From positions 186,001-250,000 of the forward strand of contig JAFVTQ010000001.1 of NCBI GenBank assembly GCA_017503135.1: a DNA stretch of 64,000 nt. Direction: 5' to 3'. The stretch is from Clostridia bacterium (GTDB lineage Bacteria > Bacillota > Clostridia > Oscillospirales > Acutalibacteraceae). The notes beneath the pieces were generated by a model. It did not search any database, was not told the DNA's origin, and saw only the letters and a program-made list of their open reading frames with translations. Positions 42,949-52,463 of the stretch are shown here, piece by piece (position 1 is the stretch's first letter; every line of letters begins with the position of its first letter). The position numbers were made by a program, and so were the translations under genes.

Positions 42949-45258
42949 TCATTCATTTATATTTATTTTTATTATTGCAATGGTTATATCGTCACATTTG
43001 TCTATTGCTCTTGTTTTTGCAATGGCGCAAAGTTTTTCAGGCAAGTCATAAGAAAATCCGTTATCTTTGATATATGCTTTAATCTCTTGGATATTGTTAT
43101 CTGCTGCGCCGTCGGACATCATTACTATCATATCTCCATTTTTAAGCCCACCGTGTACTGTGCCGAATTCTGCTTGTCTTAAAATACCGATTGGCATTGC
43201 AGACTTTTTAATCTCGGTGACTTTACCCTGACGCACCAACAGAGAAACCGTTGCACCTGCTTTATAAATCACAGCTTGTCCTGTATATAAATTGAGTTTT
43301 AAAATATCGAGAGTGGCAAGTGACTCATCACGGCTTTTAACAAGCATTGCAGAATTCACAAGTCTTAATGCACATGGAAATGAAAAGCCTGAAACGATGA
43401 GTCTTGAAAACATTGACGATGCCATTATCCCATCAATAGCAGCGCGGCTACCGGTGCCCATTCCGTCACTTAACACCGCGATAAAATTACCTTTACCATC
43501 ATAAAAAGAGTCAAAACAATCGCCACAGACTTCGCCATCTTCACCCGACGATTGATAATAAATACATTCTGCTGAAAGGTCTGTTTTCTCCCAGAAAAAC
43601 AAGATTTTTTCTTCGTTGTTTTTGATACTTGAAGGAATTGCAAACTGTGTTTCTGTTACATTTTCTATACAACTTTTTATTGCATTTTCAGAGACCTTGC
43701 TGTCAGATGAGAAAGATACATTTACAAAGATATTTCCCCACTCATCTTCATAGCAATTCACAGAAGAATCAAGCCCTAAATTGCCAATACTGCTCTTTAT
43801 TGCATCCGACTTGTTTGCGAGAAGAGTTGTTTCACTTTGCACATCACAAAGCATATCATCAAGCATATCACAGACATTTTCAAATTGGTCAGCAGTTATT
43901 TTTCGCATTTCATTTATTCTCCTCTCTGCACCAAGTCTTGCAGAATATGATGAATAGTTTTTATTAAAGCTATCGCAAAGCGACATTATTCTTATGCACC
44001 TGTTTTGTAATGATGTGGGCGATGATGACGGTGTAACATTACCAGTTTTTCTGATTTCTTCAATCATCACATCAAATTCACCGGCTGTCCCTGAAAATCC
44101 ACTTCTCCAGCATTTTTCAAAGCTTGCGCAATCGGTGCACACATTGTCACGGACACGAAGATAAACCCCCGTTGTATCAGGTGCAGCTTTTTCTTTTAGG
44201 ATTTCGGCTACTTTTGCCACCATTCCTGACATATCACCAACTGCATTTTTTGCAAGTTTAAGTCTTGAAATCAACATATTTTTAACTGCTGAGCTCTCTC
44301 CTGACAGAGCCGAAATTGAAATTTGTGCTTTTATTTCTGTAAACCATTTCTGTGGGGTTAAGATAAACAGAATTGATGCTAATGCTGTTTCGATAAGCAT
44401 TGAAAAATCTGCTTTTGTGCCGTCAAAATACAAAAACAATGCACCAAATGAGAAAATATATGCAAACGCACAAAGCACTCGTCCCGAATATGAAAAAACA
44501 CCCGAAAAAAGTCCTGCTACACAATAGCAAAACGACAATGGTGTCACCGTGCCTGTCAAGGCAAATCCCAGCGAAGCACCTGTGCCGATTATTGCCCCGC
44601 CACTTTCTCTGAAAAGAAACGACGAGCAAATAATAATATACGAACAAATTGCACCTGAAATGGAAATTCCCAACAGACTAACACTTTTCAAAGATAAAAT
44701 TAGAATGAGTATTGATATAACTGTTCCTGTTAATTCTCTTGCGGAAATATATCCCCTGTTTTTAAATTTTTTTATTACTAAAAAACTCACTGCAAAGAAA
44801 TAAGCCGAACCAAATGCCGAAACAGTTTCTGCAATAAATAAAAATAACTTTCGTGCATCAAAAGATGATGTAATTGTCACAACAAATCCCGTTGAAACCG
44901 TCGCAAAAAATGAAATCAAAGCAGGGACAAAAAGTTTGTCTCGCAAAGAGTCAAAAGTATTGGTATAAACCTTTAAAATATAAACAATAATCAGTGCCAT
45001 TACATATCTAAAAGCCATTAAATATTCACTTGAGATTATGTAACCAAGCATTGCACCAAAACACGAAAACAATGTGTTTTCACGGTTTGTACCACTGCAA
45101 AAAGCAATACCCAAAGGTGAAAAATATGTTTCTTTTGATGCAGATGCCGTAAGTATTCCTAATCCAAAATGAGCACATTGAATAATCACCGATTTGGCCA
45201 AATCAGAAAGCTGTATTCTATCACTGTTTTCGAGAACACCGAACTCGTTATTCTTCAT
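42949..45258 (-). CDS. spoIIE: stage II sporulation protein E (SpoIIE phosphatase)
   Basis: About 769 residues. The N-terminal 300 residues contain about ten membrane helices, a linker region follows, and the C-terminal PP2C domain has FIAVLSDGMGTGSRAAIDG and GDMIVMMSDGAADNNIQEIK with the metal Asp residues. SpoIIE sits at the polar septum and dephosphorylates SpoIIAA to free sigma-F in the forespore. A TTG at 45273 is possible, but GGAAGGTGA fits the ATG at 45258. A possible Spo0A box (TTGTCGTT, 45354-45361, 6 of 8 matches to TTGTCGAA) lies upstream, but is weak. Confidence 0.95.
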   Translation of the reverse strand: MKNNEFGVLENSDRIQLSDLAKSVIIQCAHFGLGILTASASKETYFSPLGIAFCSGTNRENTLFSCFGAMLGYIISSEYLMAFRYVMALIIVYILKVYTNTFDSLRDKLFVPALISFFATVSTGFVVTITSSFDARKLFLFIAETVSAFGSAYFFAVSFLVIKKFKNRGYISARELTGTVISILILILSLKSVSLLGISISGAICSYIIICSSFLFRESGGAIIGTGASLGFALTGTVTPLSFCYCVAGLFSGVFSYSGRVLCAFAYIFSFGALFLYFDGTKADFSMLIETALASILFILTPQKWFTEIKAQISISALSGESSAVKNMLISRLKLAKNAVGDMSGMVAKVAEILKEKAAPDTTGVYLRVRDNVCTDCASFEKCWRSGFSGTAGEFDVMIEEIRKTGNVTPSSSPTSLQNRCIRIMSLCDSFNKNYSSYSARLGAERRINEMRKITADQFENVCDMLDDMLCDVQSETTLLANKSDAIKSSIGNLGLDSSVNCYEDEWGNIFVNVSFSSDSKVSENAIKSCIENVTETQFAIPSSIKNNEEKILFFWEKTDLSAECIYYQSSGEDGEVCGDCFDSFYDGKGNFIAVLSDGMGTGSRAAIDGIMASSMFSRLIVSGFSFPCALRLVNSAMLVKSRDESLATLDILKLNLYTGQAVIYKAGATVSLLVRQGKVTEIKKSAMPIGILRQAEFGTVHGGLKNGDMIVMMSDGAADNNIQEIKAYIKDNGFSYDLPEKLCAIAKTRAIDKCDDITIAIIKININE

Positions 45259-45405
45259 TTTTTCACCTTCCAAGCATTTTTATCGTACTCATTATTATAT
45301 GCTTGTCCAAACGGTGATTTTTGGTGCATTCAGTCGGGGATTTTTGTTTTGTTTTGTCGTTTTGAGCAAATAGAAATCGCAATACACAGAATAATTATTT
45401 TTATC

Positions 45406-45434
45406 TTTTCAAACCTGTTTTTTTGTGCTAAAAT
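45406..45434 (+). promoter_or_regulatory. promoter for the minD-like gene
   Basis: TTTTCA (45406-45411), 17-base spacer ending TGC, TAAAAT (45429-45434), 28 bases before the ATG. Confidence 0.55.
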
Positions 45435-45462
45435 AAAGTGTTCACAAAAAAGGAGTGAGTTT

Positions 45463-46194
45463 ATGTCAAAAGTTTTTACTGTTGTTTCAGGTAAGGGTGG
45501 CGTTGGAAAGTCCACATTTTGCACTAATGTTGCAATTTCTCTTGCCGAGCAGAATAAAAAAGTTTTACTCATGGACGGCGACGCAGGTCTTCGCAGTCTT
45601 GATTTGCTTCTTTCTGTTGATTCTATGGTGGTTTATGACTGGCTCGATATTATCGAAAACCGTTGCGACTACAACAAAGCCCGTTTATTTTTCAACGATA
45701 ATCTTCAACTTTTGCCTGCACCCATTACATACCCTGACTCACTTACAAAAGAGATTTTTATGGATATGGTTGGAAAATTCAGGGAAGAATATGACTATAT
45801 TATCATTGACTCCCCTGCTGGCACAGGTGAATTGCCTTTGCTATATGCTAATTGCAGTGATATGAATATTGTTATTGCTACACCTGACGAAGTGAGCGCA
45901 CGAAGTGCTTGTGCAGTGGGCAACGCACTTATCAAACAAGGAATTGGTGAAGATAAGCTTCGTCTTATTATCAACCGATTTGATGAAAAAGCAGTAAAAA
46001 GGGGCAAACTTTTAAACATTGACGATATGATTGACAGAACATATATCCGTCTTTTAGGTGTTGTGCCTGAAGACCGAAATTTAATGTATTTTTCTGTAAC
46101 CGAAAACTTGCTTTCTGACCATTCTAATACTAAATTTGCTTTCGGGAATATCGCTAAACGAATTTTGGGTAAAGAAGTTCCAATTTTATTGTAA
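45463..46194 (+). CDS. minD: MinD/ParA-type septum-site ATPase
   Basis: 243-residue deviant-Walker ATPase: VVSGKGGVGKSTFCTNVAIS (Lys-Gly-Gly signature), KVLLMDGDAGLRSLDLLL (switch I), and YDYIIIDSPAGTGELPLLY (switch II). This is MinD rather than Soj. The usual membrane-targeting amphipathic helix at the C terminus is short (FGNIAKRILGKEVPILL). The ATG at 45463 follows AAAAAAGGAGTG; the 98-codon upstream extension in the longest frame overlaps spoIIE and is rejected. minC and minE are not adjacent, but mgsA follows, as it does in many firmicute min clusters. Confidence 0.8.
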   Translation: MSKVFTVVSGKGGVGKSTFCTNVAISLAEQNKKVLLMDGDAGLRSLDLLLSVDSMVVYDWLDIIENRCDYNKARLFFNDNLQLLPAPITYPDSLTKEIFMDMVGKFREEYDYIIIDSPAGTGELPLLYANCSDMNIVIATPDEVSARSACAVGNALIKQGIGEDKLRLIINRFDEKAVKRGKLLNIDDMIDRTYIRLLGVVPEDRNLMYFSVTENLLSDHSNTKFAFGNIAKRILGKEVPILL

Positions 46195-46220
46195 AAAAAT
46201 GTTGAAAACTTGATATTTTT

Positions 46221-46250
46221 TTGTTATTATAATATTTGATTTGTTATACT
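46221..46250 (+). promoter_or_regulatory. promoter for mgsA
   Basis: TTGTTA (46221-46226), 18-base spacer ending TGT, TATACT (46245-46250). Confidence 0.6.
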
Positions 46251-46296
46251 AATTATTTATGCGCATGTTTTTTATAAAAACGAAAGGGGTTAAATT

Positions 46297-46701
46297 ATGA
46301 ACATAGCACTTATGGCACACGACTCAAAAAAAGAACTTATGACACAGTTCTGCATTGCTTATTGTGGAATTCTCTCACGTCATTCTCTTTGTGCTACCGG
46401 AACAACGGGCAAAATGGTATCAGAAGCTACCGGACTTAAAATTCAACAATTTTTAAGTGGTTCTCAAGGTGGCGACCAGCAAATAAGTTCAAGAATTGCT
46501 TGCAACGAAATTGACTTGTTACTTATGTTCCGTGACCCACTTAACCCTAAACCACACGAACCAAAAGACAACACTTTGCTTCGTCTTTGTGATGTTCACA
46601 ATGTTCCTGTTGCTACAAACATTGCAACAGCAGAAGCGCTCATTCACTCACTTGAACGTGGCGACCTTGACTGGCGTGACATTATTAATCCAAAGAGATA
46701 A
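46297..46701 (+). CDS. mgsA: methylglyoxal synthase
   Basis: 134-residue enzyme converting dihydroxyacetone phosphate to methylglyoxal and phosphate, a glycolysis bypass used under phosphate limitation. Motifs: NIALMAHDSKKELMTQFC, CATGTTGKMV (phosphate loop), SGSQGGDQQISSRIA with the catalytic Asp, and MFRDPLNPKPHEPKDNTLLR. Length is typical. GAAAGGGG precedes the ATG. Confidence 0.95.
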   Translation: MNIALMAHDSKKELMTQFCIAYCGILSRHSLCATGTTGKMVSEATGLKIQQFLSGSQGGDQQISSRIACNEIDLLLMFRDPLNPKPHEPKDNTLLRLCDVHNVPVATNIATAEALIHSLERGDLDWRDIINPKR

Positions 46702-46721
46702 AAATAAAAGAGTTTTTAAGA

Positions 46722-46746
46722 TGCCTCACTTTTTCAAGGTGAGGCA
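46722..46746 (+). other. hairpin between mgsA and hisS
   Basis: TGCCTCAC (46722-46729) and GTGAGGCA (46739-46746) form a perfect 8-base stem, but no U-run follows. It may be a weak terminator of mgsA or part of the hisS leader. Confidence 0.45.
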
Positions 46747-46784
46747 CACCTAATATATAAGGATAATTTTTAAGGAAGATATTT

Positions 46785-48128
46785 ATGGCTTTAATTACAA
46801 ATGCTATTAAGGGTACACAAGATACTCTGCCTAACGAAAGTTACAAAATTCAATATATTGAATCATCTGCTCGTGAAACTGCTGAAAACTTTGGCTTTCG
46901 CGAAATGAGAACACCTGTTTTTGAACATACAGAGCTTTTTCAGCGTGGTGTTGGTGAAACAACTGACGTTGTTCAAAAAGAGATGTACACATTTGAAGAC
47001 AAGGGTGGTCGCAGCATTACTCTTCGTCCTGAAGGTACTGCAGGTGCTGTAAGAGCTTTTCTTGAGCACGGGCTTTTCAATGAAGCGTTACCACAGAAAA
47101 TTTTCTATCTCACATCTTGTTACAGATATGAAAAACCACAAGCTGGTCGTCTTCGTGAATTCCATCAATTCGGCGTTGAATGTTTTGGTGCAGGGGCACC
47201 AAGTGCTGATGCAGAAGTTATTTCACTTGCTCACGAATTCTTCAATTATTTAGGAATCAACAATTTGAGTCTTGAAATCAACTCAATTGGTTGTCCTGAA
47301 TGCAGACAGAATTATCACAAAGCACTCAAAGAATACTTTGAACAATATAAAGGTGACCTTTGTGAAACTTGTCTCGGTCGTCTTGACAGAAACCCAATGA
47401 GAATTCTTGACTGCAAGAGCCCTGTTTGTTCAGGTATTGCTGATAAAGCACCAACAGTTATTGAATTCCTTTGTGACGATTGTAGAGAACATTTTGAAAG
47501 TGTTAAGAAATATCTTGATGCTATGGAAATTGAATATACAATTAATCCACAAATCGTTCGTGGACTTGATTATTACACAAGAACTGTTTTCGAGTTTGTT
47601 TCAAAAGAAATCGGCGCTCAAGGCACAGTTTGCGGTGGCGGTCGTTATGACGGACTCATTAAAGAAATGGGAGGTCAGCCACTTCCCGCTTGTGGTTTCG
47701 GTTTAGGTCTTGAAAGACTTCTTCTTTTAATGGAAGCTCAGGGCACAAAATTCCCAGAGCCAAAAAAATGTGATTTGTATATTGCAAGTATGGGCGAAAA
47801 TGCAAATATCAAAGCAGCTGCCATTGCAAAAGAACTCAGAAGCGAAGGAATGTGTGTTCAGTTTGACACAGTTGGTCGTGGACTTAAAGCTCAAATGAAA
47901 TATGCAAACAAAATCGGCGCACTTTATACTCTTGTTCTCGGTGATAATGAAATCGAAACAGGCAATATTAAGATAAAAAATATGGAAACAGGCAACGAAT
48001 CAGAAATGGAACTTGCTGATTTTGCCGAGAATTTTCAAGCTAAAGTGATTGCAGACGCTATGTCAGAATTTGAATCACTTGGTATTGAGGGATTTGATTT
48101 ATCAGACCTTTTAGGAGGTAATAATTAA
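46785..48128 (+). CDS. hisS: histidyl-tRNA synthetase
   Basis: 447-residue class II synthetase for tRNA-His. Motif 1 region GFREMRTPVFEHTELFQRG, motif 2 FYLTSCYRYEKPQAGRLREF, the histidine-binding RGLDYYTRTVFEF, and motif 3 ACGFGLGLERLLLLM are all present, with the C-terminal anticodon domain from about residue 325. AAGGAAG precedes the ATG. Its TAA shares a base with the aspS ATG (TAATG), the classic hisS-aspS pair of Firmicutes. Confidence 0.96.
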   Translation: MALITNAIKGTQDTLPNESYKIQYIESSARETAENFGFREMRTPVFEHTELFQRGVGETTDVVQKEMYTFEDKGGRSITLRPEGTAGAVRAFLEHGLFNEALPQKIFYLTSCYRYEKPQAGRLREFHQFGVECFGAGAPSADAEVISLAHEFFNYLGINNLSLEINSIGCPECRQNYHKALKEYFEQYKGDLCETCLGRLDRNPMRILDCKSPVCSGIADKAPTVIEFLCDDCREHFESVKKYLDAMEIEYTINPQIVRGLDYYTRTVFEFVSKEIGAQGTVCGGGRYDGLIKEMGGQPLPACGFGLGLERLLLLMEAQGTKFPEPKKCDLYIASMGENANIKAAAIAKELRSEGMCVQFDTVGRGLKAQMKYANKIGALYTLVLGDNEIETGNIKIKNMETGNESEMELADFAENFQAKVIADAMSEFESLGIEGFDLSDLLGGNN

Positions 48129-49912
48129 TGGATACAATGAACGGATTAAAAAGAACTGACTACTGTGGCACTCTCAATGCTGACTTCGTTGGCAAAGAAG
48201 TAACTGTTGCAGGTTGGGTGCAACGTCGTCGTGACCTTGGTGCTCTTATTTTCATTGATTTAAGAGACAGAACAGGTGTTGTGCAATTAGCTTTTGACGA
48301 TAATACAGACCGCGAAGTTTTTGATAAAGCATTCACAGTTCGTAGCGAATATGTGCTTATGGCAAAGGGCGTTGTTCGTGAGCGTTCTTCAAAGAACAAG
48401 GATATTCCAACAGGTGATATTGAAATTGAAGTTAAAGATTTAAGAATTGTTGGTGTCAGTGAAACACCACCTTTTGAAATCGTTGAAAATTGTCAGACAT
48501 CTGAAGTGACTCGTCTTAAATACCGTTATCTTGACCTTCGCCGTCCTGACTTGCAGAAGAACATTCTTCTCCGTCACAAGATTACAAAAATTACTCGTGA
48601 CTATTTTGACGAAAACGGATTTATTGAGATTGAAACTCCAATGCTTATTCGTTCAACTCCTGAAGGTGCTCGTGATTTCCTTGTTCCATCAAGAATTCAC
48701 AACGGTAGTTTCTATGCTCTTCCACAGTCACCACAGCTTTACAAACAGCTTTCAATGGTAGCAGGATTTGACAGATATATGCAGATTGCCCGTTGCTTCC
48801 GTGACGAAGATTTACGTGCTGACCGTCAGCCTGAATTCACACAGATTGACCTTGAAATGTCATTCGTTGATGTTGATGACGTTATGAATATGGGCGAAGG
48901 TTATATTCAGAGAGTATTTAAAGAAGCTATGGGTGTTGACATTCAGTTGCCACTTCCAAGACTTACTTACAAAGATGCTATGGAGCGTTATGGCTCTGAC
49001 AAGCCTGATACTCGTTACGAAATGGAACTTTGCGATTTAGGTGATGTTGTTAAGGGTTGTGGTTTTGGCGTATTCACATCTGCACTTGAAGCAGGTGGCG
49101 CAGTTTACTGTATTACAGCTAAAAATGCGGTTAATACTCTTACAAGAAAAGAAATTGATAAATTAACTGAATTTGTTCGTGGTATTGGTGCTAAAGGACT
49201 TGCGTTTGCTCGTCTTATGCCTGACGGTCTTGCGTCTTCATTTGCAAAATTCCTTACAGAAGACGAAATGACAGCACTTCTTAATAAAGCAGGAGCAGAA
49301 ACAGGTGACGTTGTACTTATCGTTGCTGACACAAAGAAAAACAGCGTTCTTTCAGTTCTCGGCGCTCTCCGTCAAGAAGTTGCAAAGAAACTCCAGATTA
49401 TCCCAACAGATAAATTTAATCTTCTCTGGATTACAGAGTTCCCATTCTTCGAGTGGGACGAAGACTCACAGACCTTTGTTGCTATGCATCACCCATTCAC
49501 TTCACCTATGGATGAATGTTTAGAATATCTCGAAACAGACAAAGCACAGGTTCGTGCAAAAGCTTATGACCTTGTTCTCAATGGTGTGGAACTTTCAAGT
49601 GGTTCAATTCGTATTACTGACCCTGCACTCCAAAAGAGAATGTTCTCACTCCTTGGTCTTTCAGATGAAGAAGCTTATGAGAAATTTGGTTTCTTGACAG
49701 ATGCATTTAAGTTTGGCCCACCACCACACGGCGGTATGGGTATCGGTCTTGACAGACTTGTTATGCAGATGATTGGCGCAGAGTCACTTCGTGATGTTAT
49801 CGCATTCCCTAAACTCCAGAATGCAAGCGAGCCAATGACAGAATGTCCATCACCTGTTGATACACTTCAACTCGATGAACTTGGAATCGCAGTTAAAGAA
49901 ACAGAGGAATAA
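48128..49912 (+). CDS. aspS: aspartyl-tRNA synthetase
   Basis: 594-residue bacterial-type class II synthetase. N-terminal OB fold for the anticodon (VTVAGWVQRRRDLGALIFID), the catalytic motifs QSPQLYKQLSMVAGFDRYMQ and RCFRDEDLRADRQPEFTQID, an inserted GAD domain in the middle, and motif 3 GGMGIGLDRLVMQMIGAESL. Coupled to hisS by overlapping stop and start; AGGAGG lies upstream in the end of hisS. Discriminating versus non-discriminating type cannot be told by eye. Confidence 0.96.
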   Translation: MDTMNGLKRTDYCGTLNADFVGKEVTVAGWVQRRRDLGALIFIDLRDRTGVVQLAFDDNTDREVFDKAFTVRSEYVLMAKGVVRERSSKNKDIPTGDIEIEVKDLRIVGVSETPPFEIVENCQTSEVTRLKYRYLDLRRPDLQKNILLRHKITKITRDYFDENGFIEIETPMLIRSTPEGARDFLVPSRIHNGSFYALPQSPQLYKQLSMVAGFDRYMQIARCFRDEDLRADRQPEFTQIDLEMSFVDVDDVMNMGEGYIQRVFKEAMGVDIQLPLPRLTYKDAMERYGSDKPDTRYEMELCDLGDVVKGCGFGVFTSALEAGGAVYCITAKNAVNTLTRKEIDKLTEFVRGIGAKGLAFARLMPDGLASSFAKFLTEDEMTALLNKAGAETGDVVLIVADTKKNSVLSVLGALRQEVAKKLQIIPTDKFNLLWITEFPFFEWDEDSQTFVAMHHPFTSPMDECLEYLETDKAQVRAKAYDLVLNGVELSSGSIRITDPALQKRMFSLLGLSDEEAYEKFGFLTDAFKFGPPPHGGMGIGLDRLVMQMIGAESLRDVIAFPKLQNASEPMTECPSPVDTLQLDELGIAVKETEE

Positions 49913-49915
49913 TTT

Positions 49916-50146
49916 ATGAATAAAGCAAAAAGACAATTTAATATAGTTTTAATGTCTTTGGTGCTTCTTTTCTCTTTTGGTATTACAGCATTTGCAGAGA
50001 GTACTGTTAAAGTTCCAAATGATTTAACGGTAACGCCAATCCGCATTTTCTTTGCTTGTGTTGTTATTGTTGGTTTTGTTGTTATGGAAATTCTTTTCAA
50101 CAGAATCCGCACCCAGCGAATCGAAAAGAGAAATAATAAAAAGTAA
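49916..50146 (+). CDS. small membrane protein, 76 residues
   Basis: N-terminal signal-like helix (FNIVLMSLVLLFSFGITAFA), a short extracytoplasmic loop, a second membrane helix (IRIFFACVVIVGFVVMEILF), and a very basic C-terminal tail. It follows aspS after 3 bases, without a strong ribosome site of its own apart from GAGGAA in the aspS end, so it is probably translated by coupling. Unknown function. Confidence 0.65.
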   Translation: MNKAKRQFNIVLMSLVLLFSFGITAFAESTVKVPNDLTVTPIRIFFACVVIVGFVVMEILFNRIRTQRIEKRNNKK

Positions 50147-50156
50147 AAAATAATAT

Positions 50157-50184
50157 AAAAAGCTCGGTTTAAACCGAGCTTTTT
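50157..50184 (+). terminator. terminator after the hisS-aspS unit
   Basis: AAAAAGCTCGGTTTAAACCG with its continuing arm is one perfect palindrome (50157-50184) ending in TTTTT. Confidence 0.88.
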
Positions 50185-50221
50185 GCTTTCAATTCGACAA
50201 ATCAGAGGTTTTGTAACAAAA

Positions 50222-50246
50222 AAAGGTGGAGACAATCTCCACCTTT
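50222..50246 (-). terminator. terminator of the HEYGH protein unit
   Basis: AAAGGTGGAGA (50222-50232) and TCTCCACCTTT (50236-50246), with a T-run on the minus-strand exit. Confidence 0.8.
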
Positions 50247-50250
50247 GCAA

Positions 50251-50736
50251 TTATTTTATTTCTACTCTTTTCATTTGTGCAAATTTTTCGCCCCAAGCGT
50301 TTGCCCAATTCTCACAATAGAGTTTATAATATGAAACATTATTCTTTTCTCTATATTTTGCGAAGCAATTACACCAGATTGACGATGGAATTGCAACTAC
50401 AGGGTAGTAAAGCGGTCCTAACAAAAGGCATTGCCAAGTGTGACCATATTCGTGGATACGGCAGTTATAAAGCCACTCTTTTCTTTCTTTTTCGTCACGA
50501 ATAAAGATAAATGTGCCCATTGAGAGTCCACCTTGATTCCAAGGTATATAAACAATATTTGCATAACCGAATTTTTGATACTTATAGCCTAAAATCTTTG
50601 TGCAGATAAGATAAGCAATTCCACCAACAATGTTTACTGAAAATCCCCAAGTCCACTGCACTACATAGAAGAATATATCAAACAATTTACTTCTTTTAAC
50701 TTTTGGTTCAGTTTGGTTAATATCAATTTTATCCAT
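50251..50736 (-). CDS. membrane protein with HExxH zinc-protease-like motif
   Basis: 161 residues. After a short charged N terminus there is a hydrophobic stretch (FYVVQWTWGFSVNIVGGIAY), then CRIHEYGHTWQCLLLGPLYY with a full HExxH motif on a membrane-border helix, and CENWANAWGEKFA about 45 residues later, whose Glu could be the third zinc ligand (gluzincin-like). A small membrane-associated metalloprotease is likely but untested. It lies 13 bases downstream of the GPH symporter gene and is probably co-transcribed. Confidence 0.65.
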   Translation of the reverse strand: MDKIDINQTEPKVKRSKLFDIFFYVVQWTWGFSVNIVGGIAYLICTKILGYKYQKFGYANIVYIPWNQGGLSMGTFIFIRDEKERKEWLYNCRIHEYGHTWQCLLLGPLYYPVVAIPSSIWCNCFAKYREKNNVSYYKLYCENWANAWGEKFAQMKRVEIK

Positions 50737-50749
50737 TATTAATCCCCCA

Positions 50750-52408
50750 TTATGCGTTAGCCATTAAAGCTTTTTTCTCAGCTTCTTTTTCTATGAGAAT
50801 AATATAGTTGCCGCTTTCGTCTTTGTCGAGTGTATGACCTTGTGACTCGTCATTATCTTTGCCCAACCAAGTATTTTCAAGTCTGTGTCCTGTGAGAACA
50901 TAGCAACGGTCTTTTTCTTCGTCGGTTAAAGTTACGCTGCCATATTTATGCTTTGTTGCAATAGCAGCACGAATCATTGTATGGTCATCTTTTGTCATCT
51001 GGAAGTTTCTCAAAAGAATATATGAAATAAGTGCAGCAACTATTGGTATAATTGCAACGCAAAGTCGGATACCAAAAATTGCAGAATCAGGTTGCTCTAT
51101 AAACTCTGTTGTTTCTGCTTTTGTGTCAAGACCGAATCCGCCGAGAATAAGAGTAACAATAAATGTGTTGATACCACCCGTAACCTGTTTTACCATTGTG
51201 TTACAAGTTGCCACAACGCCTTCACGGCGACGTCCTGTAATCATCTCGTCAACGTCGGTAAGGTCTGGGAAAACATTGTTACAAACGAAACCGATACCAC
51301 TCATACCAAATGGATAGAGAATTGTACCCGCAAGCATAAGCAACAACATAAATGTAGCTTTTGATGTGCCAGGTTGACTTGCTGTGACAATAAGACCAAT
51401 TGCAAGACCTAAAATCATAAATGGTGTTACGATTGTGCCACATTTTTTCTTGCCGTGTTTCATTGTGAGTGCATAGTTAAGTGGGAATGCTGCTGACTCA
51501 AAAATGCCTGCAAAGGTATTGAAAAGCGGATAGAATTTATATTGATTTGCAAGGAATGTTACATAGTAAATATATGTTGTTGAATAGAAGCTTCTTGCCA
51601 TTTCCCAGAAGAAGCTGATGCCGAAATATTGTCTGAATGAACGGCTTTTGAAAACATCAACATATTCTTTGATAGCATATTTAATATCAAGTGGCTCATT
51701 TTTCATATCAAGTGAACTCGGTTCTTTAACGAGCTTAAATGTGCCATAAATTGCAATGCTATACATAGTTGCAAGAATAATACCTGCAACAAAGAAAGGT
51801 GCTTTTGCATCTCTTGTGAGCCCACCTGAGAAGCCAAAAACTGCAAGCAAGATAAGAAGAATGATATATGATGGAATCATTCCCACAGAGTTGAAAATAT
51901 AGCTTACTGATGTATATTGTGTTCTCTTGTTATATTCAGGTGCAAGTTCAGGCAACATTGCTGTGTGTGGAACTGCAATAATTGTATAAGCAGTTTTATA
52001 AAGCACATAAGCAAAAAGAAAATATGCAACAGTCATGTATGGGTGATTTTCACCATCAAGACCGAATGAGTTCCAGAGCATTATGTATGACACAAACACA
52101 AGTGGAATACCCCATTTTAGATATGCTCTGTGTCTGCCAAATTTTGAACGGGTACGGTCAGTAATAATGCCCATAATTGGGTCATTGATGCCATCCCAGA
52201 TAACTGCAACCATTGTAATAAATCCAGCAAATTCAATATCAAGACCAACAACACGGGTCAGGAATATGCTGAAATACATACTGATAATATAGCCTGCGCC
52301 ACCTAAGAAAATGTTTGTGTAACAGTAATTTATCATCGGCATAACAGTGTCTTTGAATGTGCCTTCAACACCGATTGCTTTTTTAAATCTTTCACCCAAG
52401 ATTATCAC
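50750..52408 (-). CDS. GPH/MFS-family sugar symporter
   Basis: 552-residue, 12-helix transporter. GPH-type features are VAVIWDGINDPIMGIITDRTR (helix 2 loop with Asp residues), RAYLKWGIPLVFVSYIMLW, VPHTAMLPELAPEYNKRTQY, and DEMITGRRREGVVATCNTMV. A C-terminal cytoplasmic tail of about 60 charged residues follows helix 12, longer than usual. The start is a GTG with only a weak ribosome site (AAAGAG), so it is less certain. It is divergent from another GPH gene 211 bases away. Substrate not identified. Confidence 0.83.
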   Translation of the reverse strand: MIILGERFKKAIGVEGTFKDTVMPMINYCYTNIFLGGAGYIISMYFSIFLTRVVGLDIEFAGFITMVAVIWDGINDPIMGIITDRTRSKFGRHRAYLKWGIPLVFVSYIMLWNSFGLDGENHPYMTVAYFLFAYVLYKTAYTIIAVPHTAMLPELAPEYNKRTQYTSVSYIFNSVGMIPSYIILLILLAVFGFSGGLTRDAKAPFFVAGIILATMYSIAIYGTFKLVKEPSSLDMKNEPLDIKYAIKEYVDVFKSRSFRQYFGISFFWEMARSFYSTTYIYYVTFLANQYKFYPLFNTFAGIFESAAFPLNYALTMKHGKKKCGTIVTPFMILGLAIGLIVTASQPGTSKATFMLLLMLAGTILYPFGMSGIGFVCNNVFPDLTDVDEMITGRRREGVVATCNTMVKQVTGGINTFIVTLILGGFGLDTKAETTEFIEQPDSAIFGIRLCVAIIPIVAALISYILLRNFQMTKDDHTMIRAAIATKHKYGSVTLTDEEKDRCYVLTGHRLENTWLGKDNDESQGHTLDKDESGNYIILIEKEAEKKALMANA

Positions 52409-52434
52409 ACTCTTTTATAAAAAATACTTCTATA

Positions 52435-52463
52435 AATATATCATTTTATGAAATGTTTGTCAA
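52435..52463 (-). promoter_or_regulatory. promoter for the minus-strand GPH symporter
   Basis: Minus-strand TTGACA (52458-52463), 17-base spacer ending TGA, TATATT (52435-52440). Confidence 0.75.

Noticed and set aside
45354-45361. Spo0A box for spoIIE
   Set aside because: Only 6 of 8 positions match TTGTCGAA and the distance to the promoter is uncertain; not listed as a feature.
45169-45462. 98-codon N-terminal extension of the minD-like ORF
   Set aside because: It overlaps the start of divergent spoIIE and has no ribosome site; the GKGGVGKST ATPase begins normally at 45463 behind AAAAAAGGAG.
46702-46784. T-box leader for hisS
   Set aside because: Only 83 bases are available and only one short hairpin is present; no specifier loop or AGGGUGG-type box is seen.
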